The notes beneath the pieces were generated by a model that had not been told where the DNA came from, did no database searches, and worked only from the letters and a program-made list of their open reading frames with translations. From positions 1 through 49,253 of the forward strand of contig CBIHLN010000012.1 in the NCBI GenBank assembly GCA_966210725.1: 49,253 nt of DNA. The letters run 5' to 3'. A program made the translations under genes and the position numbers. This document shows positions 41,362 to 49,253 of this stretch, piece after piece (position 1 is the first letter of the stretch; every line of letters begins with the position of its first letter). This DNA is from Lysobacter_C sp966210725. GTDB taxonomy: Bacteria; Pseudomonadota; Gammaproteobacteria; Xanthomonadales; Xanthomonadaceae.

Positions 41362-42126
41362 ATGAGCACGAGCACCGACACCATCGACCTCGCCGTCATC
41401 GGCGGCACCGGCCTGTACGCACTGGCGGAGCTGGAACATGCCGAGGCGCACCAGCCACCGACGCCGTACGGCGCGCTCTCGGGGCCCGTGCGGGTGGGGA
41501 CGTTCGCCGGCCGCCGCGTCGCCTTCCTGGCGCGCCATGGCGAAGGCCATTCGGTTCCGCCCCACAAGATCAACTACCGCGCCAACCTCGCCGCGCTCAA
41601 GGCACTGGGCGCGGCGCGCGTGCTGGCGCTCAACACGGTCGGCGGCATCACCGAGCGCTTCGGCCCGCGCGTGCTGGCGTGTCCGGACCAGCTGGTCGAC
41701 TACACCTGGGGCCGCATCTCCACGCTGTGCGAGGAGCCGGGCACCGAGGTGCTGCATGTCGATTTCGGCGAGCCCTACACCCGCAGCCTGCGTGCCGGCG
41801 TCGTCGAAGCCGCAACGCGCGCCGGCGTCGCGCTGGTGGACGGCGGCTGCTACGGCGCCACGCAGGGTCCGCGGCTGGAAACGCGCGCTGAAATCGCCCG
41901 CATGCGCCGCGACGGCTGCGACCTGGTCGGCATGACCGGGATGCCCGAAGCCGGGCTGGCGCGGGAGCTGGGGCTGGACTATGCGTGCCTCGCCATCGTC
42001 GCCAACTGGGCGGCGGGCGCGGGCCCGGACCCCGACGAGGTGATCACGCTGCAGGACGTGCTGGACAACGTCGCCGCTGCGTCTGCCGGTCTTCCGACGC
42101 TGCTGCGGGCGCTGCTCGACGGCTGA
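41362..42126 (+). CDS. mtnP: MtnP-family nucleoside phosphorylase (probable S-methyl-5'-thioinosine phosphorylase)
   Basis: The 254-residue protein belongs to the MTA phosphorylase/PNP family: VIGGTGLYALAEL, ARHGEGHSVPPHKINYRANL, CYGATQGPRLETRAEI, MTGMPEAGLARELGLDYACL. In pseudomonads the homologue acts on methylthioinosine, giving hypoxanthine and methylthioribose-1-phosphate. The neighbouring hpt gene would then recover the hypoxanthine. The start ATG is 15 bases past the REPIN without a clear ribosome site. Confidence 0.9.
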   Translation: MSTSTDTIDLAVIGGTGLYALAELEHAEAHQPPTPYGALSGPVRVGTFAGRRVAFLARHGEGHSVPPHKINYRANLAALKALGAARVLALNTVGGITERFGPRVLACPDQLVDYTWGRISTLCEEPGTEVLHVDFGEPYTRSLRAGVVEAATRAGVALVDGGCYGATQGPRLETRAEIARMRRDGCDLVGMTGMPEAGLARELGLDYACLAIVANWAAGAGPDPDEVITLQDVLDNVAAASAGLPTLLRALLDG

Positions 42127-42151
42127 GGCGGCACGTTCGTCGGAACGGCGA

Positions 42152-42180
42152 TTGTCAAGCCGCCATTCAGTTTGCATACT
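42152..42180 (+). promoter_or_regulatory. Sigma-70 promoter of the cold-shock gene
   Basis: TTGTCA (42152-42157) and CATACT (42175-42180) are separated by 17 bases. The predicted start near 42187 leaves an untranslated leader of about 61 bases before the ATG at 42248, in keeping with structured leaders of csp genes. Confidence 0.7.
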
Positions 42181-42247
42181 CGGCGGGCGTCCTGGTCGCC
42201 CCACGCGCCGGCGCAGTCATCGCACCCAGCATGAGGTCATCAAGGAT

Positions 42248-42454
42248 ATGCAGTACGGCACCGTGAAGTGGTTCAACGACGCGAAGGGATTCGGGTTCAT
42301 CTCGCCGGAAGACGGCAGCGCCGATGTCTTCGCCCATTTCTCCGCGATCAACGCCAAGGGCTTCCGCAGCCTGCAGGAAGGCCAGCGCGTCAGCTACGAG
42401 GTCACCCAGGGCCCCAAGGGTGCCCAGGCCTCCAACATCACGCCGGCGGAATAA
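42248..42454 (+). CDS. Cold-shock family protein (CspA-like)
   Basis: The 68-residue single OB-fold protein starts MQYGTVKWFNDAKGFGFI, with RNP1 KGFGFI and RNP2 DVFAHFS, and ends in ASNITPAE. It binds single-stranded RNA and DNA and may act as an RNA chaperone; which Csp paralogue it is, and whether it is cold-induced, cannot be seen. GGAT a few bases upstream may serve as ribosome site. It has its own promoter and terminator. Confidence 0.97.
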   Translation: MQYGTVKWFNDAKGFGFISPEDGSADVFAHFSAINAKGFRSLQEGQRVSYEVTQGPKGAQASNITPAE

Positions 42455-42482
42455 GTTCGACACGCCCGCGACCGATGTGTTG

Positions 42483-42508
42483 AGGCCCCGCTCCGGCGGG
42501 GCCTTTTT
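42483..42508 (+). terminator. Intrinsic terminator after the cold-shock gene
   Basis: AGGCCCCGC, loop TCCG, GCGGGGCCT, then a TTTTT tract (42504-42508). It has a strong stem and T-run, about 28 bases after the stop codon. Confidence 0.95.
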
Positions 42509-42582
42509 GTTGGGGCGCTGCAGCGGGTGAGACCGTACCGGCCGCTGCGTTAGATTCACGCGACCCGGCATGGAGCGAAGCG

Positions 42583-44220
42583 ATGTCACCGCACCCCGAC
42601 CCCGCTACCACCCACGCGGTCGAGAACCAGCCGCCCGAGTTCGCCCCGCGCGATCTGTGGCGCGATGACCTGGCCCTGCGCGAGGCGGTCGACCGCGAAG
42701 GCGCGCGTTCCTTTGTCGAAGCGCTGGCGCGCTACGGCGCGCTCGCCGGCGACACGTTGTACGCGCTGGCCCACGACGCCCACCGCGACCGTCCGCGCCT
42801 GCGCACGCACGACCGCTTCGGCCACCGCATCGACCGGGTCGAGTTCCACCCCGCCTACCACGGCCTGATGGACGCGGCGGTCGGCCACGGGGTCGCCGGG
42901 CTGTCCTGGCGCCCGCCCGGCCCGGGTGCGCACGTGGCGCGCGCCGCGCTCAGCTACCTGCACCACCAGGCCGACCCGGGCACCAGTTGCCCGCTGACGA
43001 TGACCCACGCCGCCGTGCCCGTGCTGCGTCGCGAGGCCTCGCTGGCCGAGTGGGCCGACAAGGCGGCCGCGCCGCATTACGACGCCGCGGAGGCGCCCAT
43101 CGCCGACAAGCCGGGCGTCACCCTCGGGATGGGCATGACCGAGAAGCAGGGTGGCAGCGACGTGCGCGCCAACACCAGCACCGCGACGCCCGACGGCGAT
43201 GGCTACCGGCTGGTCGGCCACAAGTGGTTCTTCTCCGCGCCGATGAGCGACGGCTTCCTGGTGCTGGCGCAGGCGCCGGCGCCGGGCGGGCTGACGTGCC
43301 TCCTGATGCCGCGGCGGCTGCCGGACGGATCGAAGAACGCCTTCGAGCTGGTGCGCCTGAAGGACAAGCTGGGGGACTGGTCGAACGCGTCGTCCGAAGT
43401 CGAGTTCCGCGGCGCCCGCGCATGGCGGGTGGGCGAGGAAGGACGCGGCATCGCCACCATCCTGGAGATGGTCATGCTGACGCGCCTGGACTGCATGCTC
43501 GGGTCAGCGGCGCAGATGCGCATGGCGCTGGCGCATGCCGTGCACCACGCACGGCACCGGCGCGCGTTCGGGAAGCGCCTCATCGACCAGCCACTGATGG
43601 GGACGGTGCTGGCCGACCTTGCGCTGGAGGCCGAGGCTGCGCTGGCGCTTTCGATGCGCGTGGCCGGCGCCGTGGACCGCGCCCCGACCGATGCTTCGGA
43701 AGCGGCCTTCGCGCGCATCGCCACCGCGATCGGCAAGTTCTGGGTCTGCAAGCGCGCGCCGGCCTTCGTCAACGAAGCGCAGGAATGCCTGGGCGGCGCG
43801 GGCTACGTGGAGGAGTCGGTCCTGCCACGGCTGTACCGCCAGGCGCCGCTCAACTCGATCTGGGAGGGCAGCGGCAACGTCCAGTGCCTGGACGTACTGC
43901 GCGCGCTGGCGCGGGAGCCGGACACCGGGGCGGCCGTGTGGGACGAAGTGCAGGTCGATGCGGGTGCTGGACACGCCGCGCTGGTCGCGCGGCTGAAGCC
44001 GTCGCTGCTGCAAGGCCAGGCAATCGCGCCGGAGGCGGCGCGCGGGTTCGTGTCTTCGCTGGCGCTGGCCCTGCAGGGCGCGGTGCTGGCGCGCGCGGGC
44101 AGTCCGTGGGTCGACGCCTTCAGCCGGTCGCGGATCGGCCCCGACCGGGGCGGGGTGTTCGGTGCATCGCCACCGGTGGACGACGCTGCGGCGCTGGTCG
44201 AGCGCGCCCTGCCGACGTAG
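42583..44220 (+). CDS. AidB-like acyl-CoA dehydrogenase
   Basis: The 545-residue flavoprotein matches the AidB/isovaleryl-CoA dehydrogenase branch by length and motifs: GMGMTEKQGGSDVRANTS (flavin-binding loop), HKWFFSAPMSDGFLVLA, NEAQECLGGAGYVEESVL, and the catalytic glutamate in NSIWEGSGNVQ. The extended N-terminus (about 180 residues before the flavin part) is typical of AidB. In E. coli AidB is part of the alkylation response; no ada or alkB gene lies here, so the role is uncertain. Confidence 0.9.
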   Translation: MSPHPDPATTHAVENQPPEFAPRDLWRDDLALREAVDREGARSFVEALARYGALAGDTLYALAHDAHRDRPRLRTHDRFGHRIDRVEFHPAYHGLMDAAVGHGVAGLSWRPPGPGAHVARAALSYLHHQADPGTSCPLTMTHAAVPVLRREASLAEWADKAAAPHYDAAEAPIADKPGVTLGMGMTEKQGGSDVRANTSTATPDGDGYRLVGHKWFFSAPMSDGFLVLAQAPAPGGLTCLLMPRRLPDGSKNAFELVRLKDKLGDWSNASSEVEFRGARAWRVGEEGRGIATILEMVMLTRLDCMLGSAAQMRMALAHAVHHARHRRAFGKRLIDQPLMGTVLADLALEAEAALALSMRVAGAVDRAPTDASEAAFARIATAIGKFWVCKRAPAFVNEAQECLGGAGYVEESVLPRLYRQAPLNSIWEGSGNVQCLDVLRALAREPDTGAAVWDEVQVDAGAGHAALVARLKPSLLQGQAIAPEAARGFVSSLALALQGAVLARAGSPWVDAFSRSRIGPDRGGVFGASPPVDDAAALVERALPT

Positions 44221-44314
44221 GCCGAATGCGGACCACTGCGTTGCGCTGGTGCGGACGCGCCGGCGGCGCCGTGCGCGTTACGGTGGACGCCCCCGTTTGC
44301 ACCGGAGCACGTCC

Positions 44315-45013
44315 GTGATCGAACTGCACTACTGGCCCACGCCCAACGGCTACAAGATCCGCCTGTTCCTGGAGGAGGCCGGGCTGGACCATCAGATCGT
44401 GCCGGTTGATATCGGCCAGGGCGACCAGTTCAAGCCGGACTTCCTGGCGATCTCACCCAACAACAAGATGCCGGCCATCGTCGACCACGCCCCGGCCGAC
44501 GGCGGCGAGCCGCTGTCGCTGTTCGAGTCCGGCGAGATCCTGCTGTACCTGGCCGAGAAGACCGGCCGGTTCCTGCCGGCCGGGACGCGCGAACGCCATC
44601 GCGCCCTGCAGTGGCTGTTCTGGCAGGTCGCCGGGCTCGGGCCGATGGCGGGGCAGGCGGGCCACTTCCGCGTCTACGCACCGGAGAAGATCGAGTACGG
44701 CATCGAGCGCTACACGCGCGAGGTGTCCCGGCTGTACGGCGTGCTCGACCGCCAGCTGCAGGGCCGGGCGTTCGTGGCCGGGGACGACTATTCCATCGTC
44801 GACATGGCCATTTACCCGTGGATCGTGCCGTTTGAAGCGCACGGCCAAGCGCTGGACGAATTCCCCGGCCTGGCTCGCTGGCTCGAGGCGGTACGCACGC
44901 GTCCGGCGACGGTGAAGGTCTACGAGGACCCGTCGACGGCCTATTCGTCCAACCAGCCGCTCACCGACGAGGCGCGGCGCATCCTGTTCGGGCAGGGCGC
45001 CAAGCGCGGCTGA
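44315..45013 (+). CDS. Glutathione S-transferase, YfcG-like disulfide bond oxidoreductase
   Basis: The 232-residue protein closely resembles E. coli YfcG in its first part: YWPTPNGYKIRLFLEEAGL, VDIGQGDQFKPDFL, SPNNKMPAIVDH, LFESGEILLYLAEKTGRFLP. The Thr-Pro-Asn-Gly motif replaces the active-site Tyr/Ser/Cys pattern, as in YfcG, which is a glutathione-dependent disulfide reductase. I use the GTG at 44315. It lies 94 bases after the AidB-like gene and is convergent with the ABC transporter gene (14 bases between stops). Confidence 0.92.
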   Translation: MIELHYWPTPNGYKIRLFLEEAGLDHQIVPVDIGQGDQFKPDFLAISPNNKMPAIVDHAPADGGEPLSLFESGEILLYLAEKTGRFLPAGTRERHRALQWLFWQVAGLGPMAGQAGHFRVYAPEKIEYGIERYTREVSRLYGVLDRQLQGRAFVAGDDYSIVDMAIYPWIVPFEAHGQALDEFPGLARWLEAVRTRPATVKVYEDPSTAYSSNQPLTDEARRILFGQGAKRG

Positions 45014-45027
45014 GGCTGCTTCTGCGG

Positions 45028-46806
45028 CTAGTCCAGGAACTGCAGCCGCGCCAGCTCCGCATACAGGCCGCCCTGCGCCACGAGCGCGTCGTGCGTGCCT
45101 TCGGCAACGATGCGGCCGTGGTCCATCACCACGATGCGGTCGGCCTTGAGCACGGTCGCCAGGCGGTGGGCGACGACGATCGTGGTGCGGCCTTCCATCA
45201 GCGTTTCCAGTGCCTGCTGCACGGCGCGCTCGCTCTGCGCGTCGAGCGCGCTGGTGGCTTCGTCCAGCAGCAGGATCGGCGCGTCCTTCAGCAGCGCACG
45301 GGCAATGGCGATGCGTTGCTGCTGCCCGCCCGACAGGCGCGCCCCGCGCTCGCCCAGTTCGGTGTCCAGGCCCTGGGGCAGGGCGGCGATGAAATCGTCG
45401 GCATGGGCGGCACGCACGGCGGCGTCGATCTCGGCATCGCTGGCGTCCAGCCGGCCGTAGCGGATGTTTTCCCGCGCGCTGGCGGCGAAGATCGTCGGTT
45501 GCTGTGGCACCAGCGCGATCGCTTCGCGCAGGTCGGCCGGGTCCAGCGTGCGGATGTCCACCCCGTCCACGCGAACGGCGCCCGCACCCGGGTCCGGGTC
45601 GTGGAAGCGCAGCAGCAGCGAAAACACCGTGCTCTTGCCGGCGCCGGACGGTCCGACCAGCGCGACGGTCTCGCCCGGTCGCACGTGCAGGGTGAAGTGC
45701 TCCAGCGCGGCGCGATCCGGGCGCTTCGGATAGTGGAAGGCCACCTCGTCCAGCACCACCTCGCCGCGGACGGGTTGCGGCAGCGCGGCAGGGTGCTGGG
45801 GCGGTCGCACGCCGGGCTCTTCCTGCAGCAGCTCGCTGATGCGCCCCATGCCGCCGGCGGCGCGCTGCAGCTCGTTGAAGACCTCGGCCAGCGCGCCGAC
45901 CGAGCCGCCACCGATCAGCGCGTACAGCACGAACTGTCCCAGCGTGCCGGCGCTCATCCGCCCGGCAATGACGTCATGCGCGCCCGACCACAGCACCAGC
46001 GTGATCGCACCGAAGATCAACGTGATGGCAATGGCCGTCACCCACGCTTGCGCCTGGATGCGGCGCCGCGCGGTGCCCACGGCAATCGCCAGCGCCTCGC
46101 TGAAACGCCCACGCTCGTAGGGCTCGCGTGCGTGCGCCTGCACGGTGCGCACGGCGCCCAGCGTCTCGTTGGCCAGCGCGTTGGCATCGGCGACGCGGTC
46201 CTGCGCGGCGCGCGAGATCTTCTGCAACCGGCGCCCGCCCAGCACGATCGGCAGCACCGCCAGGGGGATGCCGACCAGCGCATACGCCGCCAGCCTCGGG
46301 CTGGTCACGAACAGCATCGCGATGCTGCCCGTGAAGGTCACGATGCTGCGCAACGCGACCGACATGCTGGAGCCGACGACGCTGCGCAGCAGTTCGGCAT
46401 CGGCCGTCAGCCGCGAGACCAGCTCGCCACTGCGGTTGCGGTCGTGGAAGCCGGCGTCCAGTGCGATCAGGTGCGCGTACAGGCGCTCGCGCAGGTCGGC
46501 CACCACGCGTTCGCCCAGCAGCGACACGAAGAAGAAGCGCGCCGCCGTCGCAAAGGCCAGCACCAGCGCGACGGCGAACAGCAGCAGGAACGCGCGATCG
46601 ATGGCACTGCCGCCGCCTTGCGCGAACCCCTGGTCGATCATCACGCGGAAGGCGTAGGGCAGGCTGAGGGTCGCGGTGCTGGAGGCCGCCAGCGCCAGCA
46701 GCCACGCCACGAACAGGGCGCGGTGGCGTTGCACGAAGGGCCAGAGGGTGCGCAGTCGGCCGATCGGGGCCTTGGCCGGTGCGCTGGAAGCGATGGCATC
46801 GTTCAT
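45028..46806 (-). CDS. ABC transporter, fused permease and ATPase (MsbA/LmrA type)
   Basis: The 592-residue half-transporter has about six membrane segments in the first 310 residues, then a nucleotide-binding domain with Walker A LVGPSGAGKSTVFSLLL, the Q-loop IALVPQQPTIFAAS, signature LSGGQQQRIAIARALL, Walker B ILLLDEATSALD and H-loop VAHRLAT. It is expected to dimerise and export lipids or drugs; the substrate cannot be told. The start at 46806 follows AAGGA by 10 bases; an in-frame ATG at 46824 is the alternative. Its place next to a glutathione transferase may be coincidence. Confidence 0.93.
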   Translation of the reverse strand: MNDAIASSAPAKAPIGRLRTLWPFVQRHRALFVAWLLALAASSTATLSLPYAFRVMIDQGFAQGGGSAIDRAFLLLFAVALVLAFATAARFFFVSLLGERVVADLRERLYAHLIALDAGFHDRNRSGELVSRLTADAELLRSVVGSSMSVALRSIVTFTGSIAMLFVTSPRLAAYALVGIPLAVLPIVLGGRRLQKISRAAQDRVADANALANETLGAVRTVQAHAREPYERGRFSEALAIAVGTARRRIQAQAWVTAIAITLIFGAITLVLWSGAHDVIAGRMSAGTLGQFVLYALIGGGSVGALAEVFNELQRAAGGMGRISELLQEEPGVRPPQHPAALPQPVRGEVVLDEVAFHYPKRPDRAALEHFTLHVRPGETVALVGPSGAGKSTVFSLLLRFHDPDPGAGAVRVDGVDIRTLDPADLREAIALVPQQPTIFAASARENIRYGRLDASDAEIDAAVRAAHADDFIAALPQGLDTELGERGARLSGGQQQRIAIARALLKDAPILLLDEATSALDAQSERAVQQALETLMEGRTTIVVAHRLATVLKADRIVVMDHGRIVAEGTHDALVAQGGLYAELARLQFLD

Positions 46807-46980
46807 CCGGCCATTGTCCTTCATCGGGCGGGTGCCGCGTCACCATCCGTTGTCGGCACGGCCTGAGCCGCTGAGCCTGGCGTCGGAAACACGATGCGCG
46901 CGTGGGCGCGGCGCACGTCGCGATCGCCAGGGCCGCGCGGTTGCGAGTGGCGTCGCGCCTGGCGTGGGGCCGAAGGCATC

Positions 46981-47012
46981 CGGGCGCGGGCTCCGCGGCC
47001 AGGCCGCGCCCG
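46981..47012 (-). other. Hairpin downstream of yigZ, possible terminator without T-tract
   Basis: A 9-bp perfect inverted repeat CGGGCGCGG/CCGCGCCCG surrounds a 14-base loop containing CCGCGG. It lies just after the stop of yigZ (minus strand) and could end its transcript or protect the 3' end. The rest of the 46825-47017 gap shows no ORF or promoter boxes that I trust. Confidence 0.5.
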
Positions 47013-47017
47013 CAGGG

Positions 47018-47620
47018 CTATGCGGATCCGCCTTCGTCAACGCTGACGCGCGCGCGGTCGCGCGTGGCGTCGCGCAGCTGGTCGGTCAGCGCATCCGCCT
47101 GGTCGACCGGCAACCGCAGGCGCACGTGGCCGCCACCGGCATCGAACCGCTCTTCGAGCTTCTCCGCATCGTGGGCGGCCAGTGCCGCATGCACCGCGCC
47201 GGTGTCATCGAAGGGGTAGGCCACGTGCACTTCGCACAGTGCCACCAGCGGCTCGCGCGCTGCCGTGCGCAGGCACTCCGCGGCGGCCCCGCCGTAGGCC
47301 CGCACCAGCCCGCCTGCGCCCAGCTTGATGCCGCCGTACCAGCGGGTGACGACCACGGCGACGCGGTCCAGCCCCTGGCCTTCGATCGCGGCCAGGATCG
47401 GACGCCCCGCGGTGCCGCCCGGCTCTCCGTCGTCGTTGAAGCGGTACTCGGACCCGATGCGGTAGGCCCAGCAGTTGTGCGTCGCCGCCGGATCGCCCAC
47501 CTCCTCGAAGAAGGCCAGGGCGGCGGCAGGCGAATCCACCGGCGCCGCCTGGGCGAGGAAGCGGCTGTGCTTGACGTCGATCGTGTGCGACGCCCGCCTG
47601 GCCAGGGTGTCCTGGCTCAC
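47018..47620 (-). CDS. yigZ: YigZ/IMPACT family protein
   Basis: The 200-residue protein shows the UPF0029 fold of IMPACT: FLAQAAPVDSPAAALAFFEE, ATHNCWAYRIG, FNDDGEPGGTAGRPIL, VVTRWYGGIKLGAGGLVRAYG, and a C-terminal ferredoxin-like domain. Eukaryotic IMPACT inhibits the GCN2 kinase; the bacterial function is unknown. The start is the GTG at 47620, overlapping the anti-sigma stop as GTGA, so it is translationally coupled to the sigma/anti-sigma pair. Confidence 0.93.
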   Translation of the reverse strand: MSQDTLARRASHTIDVKHSRFLAQAAPVDSPAAALAFFEEVGDPAATHNCWAYRIGSEYRFNDDGEPGGTAGRPILAAIEGQGLDRVAVVVTRWYGGIKLGAGGLVRAYGGAAAECLRTAAREPLVALCEVHVAYPFDDTGAVHAALAAHDAEKLEERFDAGGGHVRLRLPVDQADALTDQLRDATRDRARVSVDEGGSA

Positions 47621-48612
47621 GGCTCGGATGGAGGTTCGGGCAGCAGCGCACGCAGGTCGTCGGGCAGCGCCTGCGTGGGATGCACATCGTGGAAGCGATC
47701 GAGCACGGCGCGGGCGGCGTCGATGTCGCCCGCATCGCGAAGCCGCCGGATCTCGGCATACCAACGGGATGGCGGGTCATCGGGTGTCAGACCATCCGTC
47801 GCCGGCGCAGACGCGGCCGGTGCCAGCGCCCCAAGCTCACGCCGCGCGCCCTCCGCTTTCGCGTGGCGCAGTGCACGCGACTCGGTCATCGCGGCCGATC
47901 CCGCGCGTGCGCTGTTGGTGTAGCTGTGGCGGCGTTCGGGTGCCTGCGTCAGCACCTCCTGGCTGCGCACCTGCGAGGTATCGGCCGACTTGGCGGCGGC
48001 TTCGGGTGAGGCGACGGCGGCGGCCGCGGGAGGAGGCGCAGGCGCTGCGGCACGGTCCTCGACCGCTGCAGGCATCACGGGCGCGGCATCCGTCGAGCGG
48101 TCAGCACCGGCATTGGCTACATCGCGTGGGGTCGCCGGCGCCGAGTCCTTGGCCGAGGCCGCCCGCTCGCGCACCTGCGGCTCGGCGACACGGGCCGCGG
48201 GTGCCTCGTCGGCGGGCCCGGTCGACGGTGCGGCCGGTGCCAGCACGCGGGGGCGGCCCGACGCCACGGGCGCCGCGGGGACGAAGCCACCATCGGCAAG
48301 CGGCGCTTCACTGCGCTCGGTCAGCACCTCCTGCGATGGCCGCAGTTGCCAGACCACGCCCAGCACCAGCGTCAGCGAGGCCGCCAGTCCAACGCCGGTC
48401 AGCCACCCGGCCGGAAGCGCAAGGATGCGACGCCCGCGGTGACGGTGCGGCGCGGTGTCCCTGCCGGCCGCTGCGTGCGCGGCGGCCAGGATGCGCGCGT
48501 CCAGGGCCGCCGACGGCCCGTCGTGCGGCCCCAGGCGCGCCAGGCGCGCGGCCATCTCACGCTCGTCCGGCGTCAGCGGCTCACGCGGCGGGGGTGGGGG
48601 TGTCGTTGTCAT
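47617..48612 (-). CDS. Probable anti-sigma factor, single-pass membrane protein with Ala/Pro-rich periplasmic region
   Basis: The 331-residue protein has a cytoplasmic N-terminal part (LTPDEREMAARLARLGPHDG), one membrane helix at about residues 66-90, and a long region rich in Ala, Pro, Val and Ser. A short helical motif follows near the C-terminus (WYAEIRRLRDAGDIDAARAVLDRF), resembling a TPR-like repeat. No zinc-finger motif (HxxxCxxC) is present. Because it starts within the stop of an ECF sigma gene (ATGA), it is most likely that sigma's antagonist; the family is not certain. Confidence 0.75.
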   Translation of the reverse strand: MTTTPPPPPREPLTPDEREMAARLARLGPHDGPSAALDARILAAAHAAAGRDTAPHRHRGRRILALPAGWLTGVGLAASLTLVLGVVWQLRPSQEVLTERSEAPLADGGFVPAAPVASGRPRVLAPAAPSTGPADEAPAARVAEPQVRERAASAKDSAPATPRDVANAGADRSTDAAPVMPAAVEDRAAAPAPPPAAAAVASPEAAAKSADTSQVRSQEVLTQAPERRHSYTNSARAGSAAMTESRALRHAKAEGARRELGALAPAASAPATDGLTPDDPPSRWYAEIRRLRDAGDIDAARAVLDRFHDVHPTQALPDDLRALLPEPPSEP

Positions 48613-49187
48613 TCGTTGAGTCTCGCGCGCAACTTGTCCATGGCGTAGCGCAGCCTGGATTTGACGGTCTCGCGGCCGACCCCGGTGATCTCTCCGATCG
48701 CGTCGAGAGTGAGTTCCTGCTCCAGCCGCAGCAGCACGGTCTCGCGCTGCTCGTCGGGCAGGTCCTCGATGGCGCGCTGCAGGCGCCGGCGCTGTTCGAA
48801 CTCCGACAGTTCGCGTTCGGGCGTGTTCGGGTCGGGAATGCGCGCTGCGCGCAGGTCGGCGTCGGCAGGCGCCGCGGGGCGGTGCTTGAGGGCACGCCAG
48901 TGGTCGCCCAGCCGGTTGTGGGCAATGCGGAACAGCCAGGCGCTGAAGGCCGCATCGGGTGTCCAGCCGGCCCGCGCGCCGATCACCCGCTGCCACGTGT
49001 CCTGGAAAATCTCGTCGGCCAGCGCGCCATCGCGGGTATGGCGCAGCAGGAAGCGGTAGAGCGGCCCGCGGTGGCGGGCGTAGAGCTGCTCGAACGCCTG
49101 CACGTCGCCGCCCACCCAGGCCAGCATCAGTGCCTCGTCAGCCGGCTCCGGGGCAGGCGCGGTGGCGGGGTCGGGCGCGGAATCCAT
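48609..49187 (-). CDS. ECF-type RNA polymerase sigma factor
   Basis: The 192-residue protein shows sigma region 2 (about 20-95: FEQLYARHRGPLYRFLL, ADEIFQDTWQRVIGA, FSAWLFRIAHNRLGDHWR) and region 4 (about 130-185: AIEDLPDEQRETVLLRLEQE, LTLDAIGEITGVGRETVKSR). It differs clearly from the RpoE at 24799. The start is the ATG at 49187 after GGGCGG; a longer open frame upstream contains an inverted repeat rather than conserved residues. It is followed by its probable anti-sigma gene with an ATGA overlap, then yigZ. Confidence 0.93.
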   Translation of the reverse strand: MDSAPDPATAPAPEPADEALMLAWVGGDVQAFEQLYARHRGPLYRFLLRHTRDGALADEIFQDTWQRVIGARAGWTPDAAFSAWLFRIAHNRLGDHWRALKHRPAAPADADLRAARIPDPNTPERELSEFEQRRRLQRAIEDLPDEQRETVLLRLEQELTLDAIGEITGVGRETVKSRLRYAMDKLRARLNE

Positions 49188-49207
49188 CCGCCCAAGGGTA
49201 CGGGGCG

Positions 49208-49253
49208 CCGTTGCCGCCGGGAAGCGGCTGGTGCATGGTGCCGGGGGCAACGG
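49208..49253. repeat. Inverted repeat upstream of the ECF sigma gene, reaching the window edge
   Basis: CCGTTGCCGCCGG (49208-49220) and CCGGGGGCAACGG (49241-49253) are inverted complements with one mismatch in 13. They are about 20 bases apart and within 70 bases of the sigma start codon. It may be an operator, a cruciform or a terminator of the upstream gene; the repeat may extend beyond the window. Confidence 0.5.

Noticed and set aside
45091..46866. Plus-strand open frame of 591 codons opposite the ABC transporter
   Set aside because: It is the mirror of a well-supported transporter; the translated sequence is compositionally biased, without motifs.

Overview
The window looks like ordinary chromosome of a high-GC gammaproteobacterium of the Xanthomonadaceae/Lysobacteraceae (Xanthomonas, Stenotrophomonas, Lysobacter, Luteimonas group). 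That placement is inference. It rests on the gene order (tRNA-Ser/SRP RNA beside dnaX; holB followed by a degenerate type IV pilus PilZ protein; rpoE-rseA-mucD without rseB) and on GTAG-type REP palindromes like those known from Stenotrophomonas and Xanthomonas. I see no insertion sequence, prophage, CRISPR array or recombinase. Almost every base is coding and no gene-free stretch exceeds 300 bases; the largest gaps are about 200-230 bases and are described under their features.

Left part (1-10.1 kb): the 3'-truncated SRP RNA and tRNA-Ser(GGA) lie on the minus strand. The recombination/replication set dnaX-ybaB-recR and a HIT protein lie on the plus strand. A minus-strand operon MoxR ATPase - DUF58 - TgpA transglutaminase - Slp-like lipoprotein follows, then a divergent GT39-type glycosyltransferase.

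Fatty acid/folate/replication block (10.1-22.5 kb): maf and a small membrane coiled-coil gene diverge from yceD-rpmF-fabH-fabD-fabG-acpP-fabF-pabB-pabC-mltG-tmk-holB-pilZ. This is the classical E. coli yceD-to-holB cluster, but without plsX and with pabB added. The genes from pabB to holB are joined by four consecutive 4-base stop/start overlaps. A bidirectional terminator separates pilZ from a convergent fadJ-like beta-oxidation gene.

Envelope stress and translation block (24.6-33.9 kb): a sigma-E type promoter (GAACTT-N16-TCACA) precedes rpoE. A possible 25-codon ORF is coupled by ATGA overlaps between rpoE and rseA, followed by the DegP-like protease mucD. Then come lepA, lepB, a prepilin-like DUF4845 gene, rnc, era and recO.

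Right part (33.9-49.2 kb): an orphan receiver-HPt protein; a YdbH-like AsmA-family protein with a YdbL-domain lipoprotein; rlmD, a CYTH phosphatase, nagZ, a hypoxanthine phosphoribosyltransferase and an MtnP-family phosphorylase (probable methylthioinosine/purine salvage); a cold-shock protein with its own promoter and terminator; an AidB-like acyl-CoA dehydrogenase; a YfcG-like glutathione transferase; an MsbA-like ABC exporter; and a coupled ECF sigma - anti-sigma - YigZ/IMPACT operon. Three REP/REPIN loci sit at operon seams (fabD/fabG, rlmD/CYTH, hpt/mtnP).

Nothing here is an obviously new defence or mobile system. The best leads are regulatory or architectural: the coupled small ORF between rpoE and rseA, a TrpE-type active-site motif in the PabB homologue, a lipoprotein that may merge YnbE and YdbL, the orphan receiver-HPt protein, the sigma/anti-sigma/IMPACT operon with an inverted repeat upstream, and structured intergenic RNA in the fab operon.
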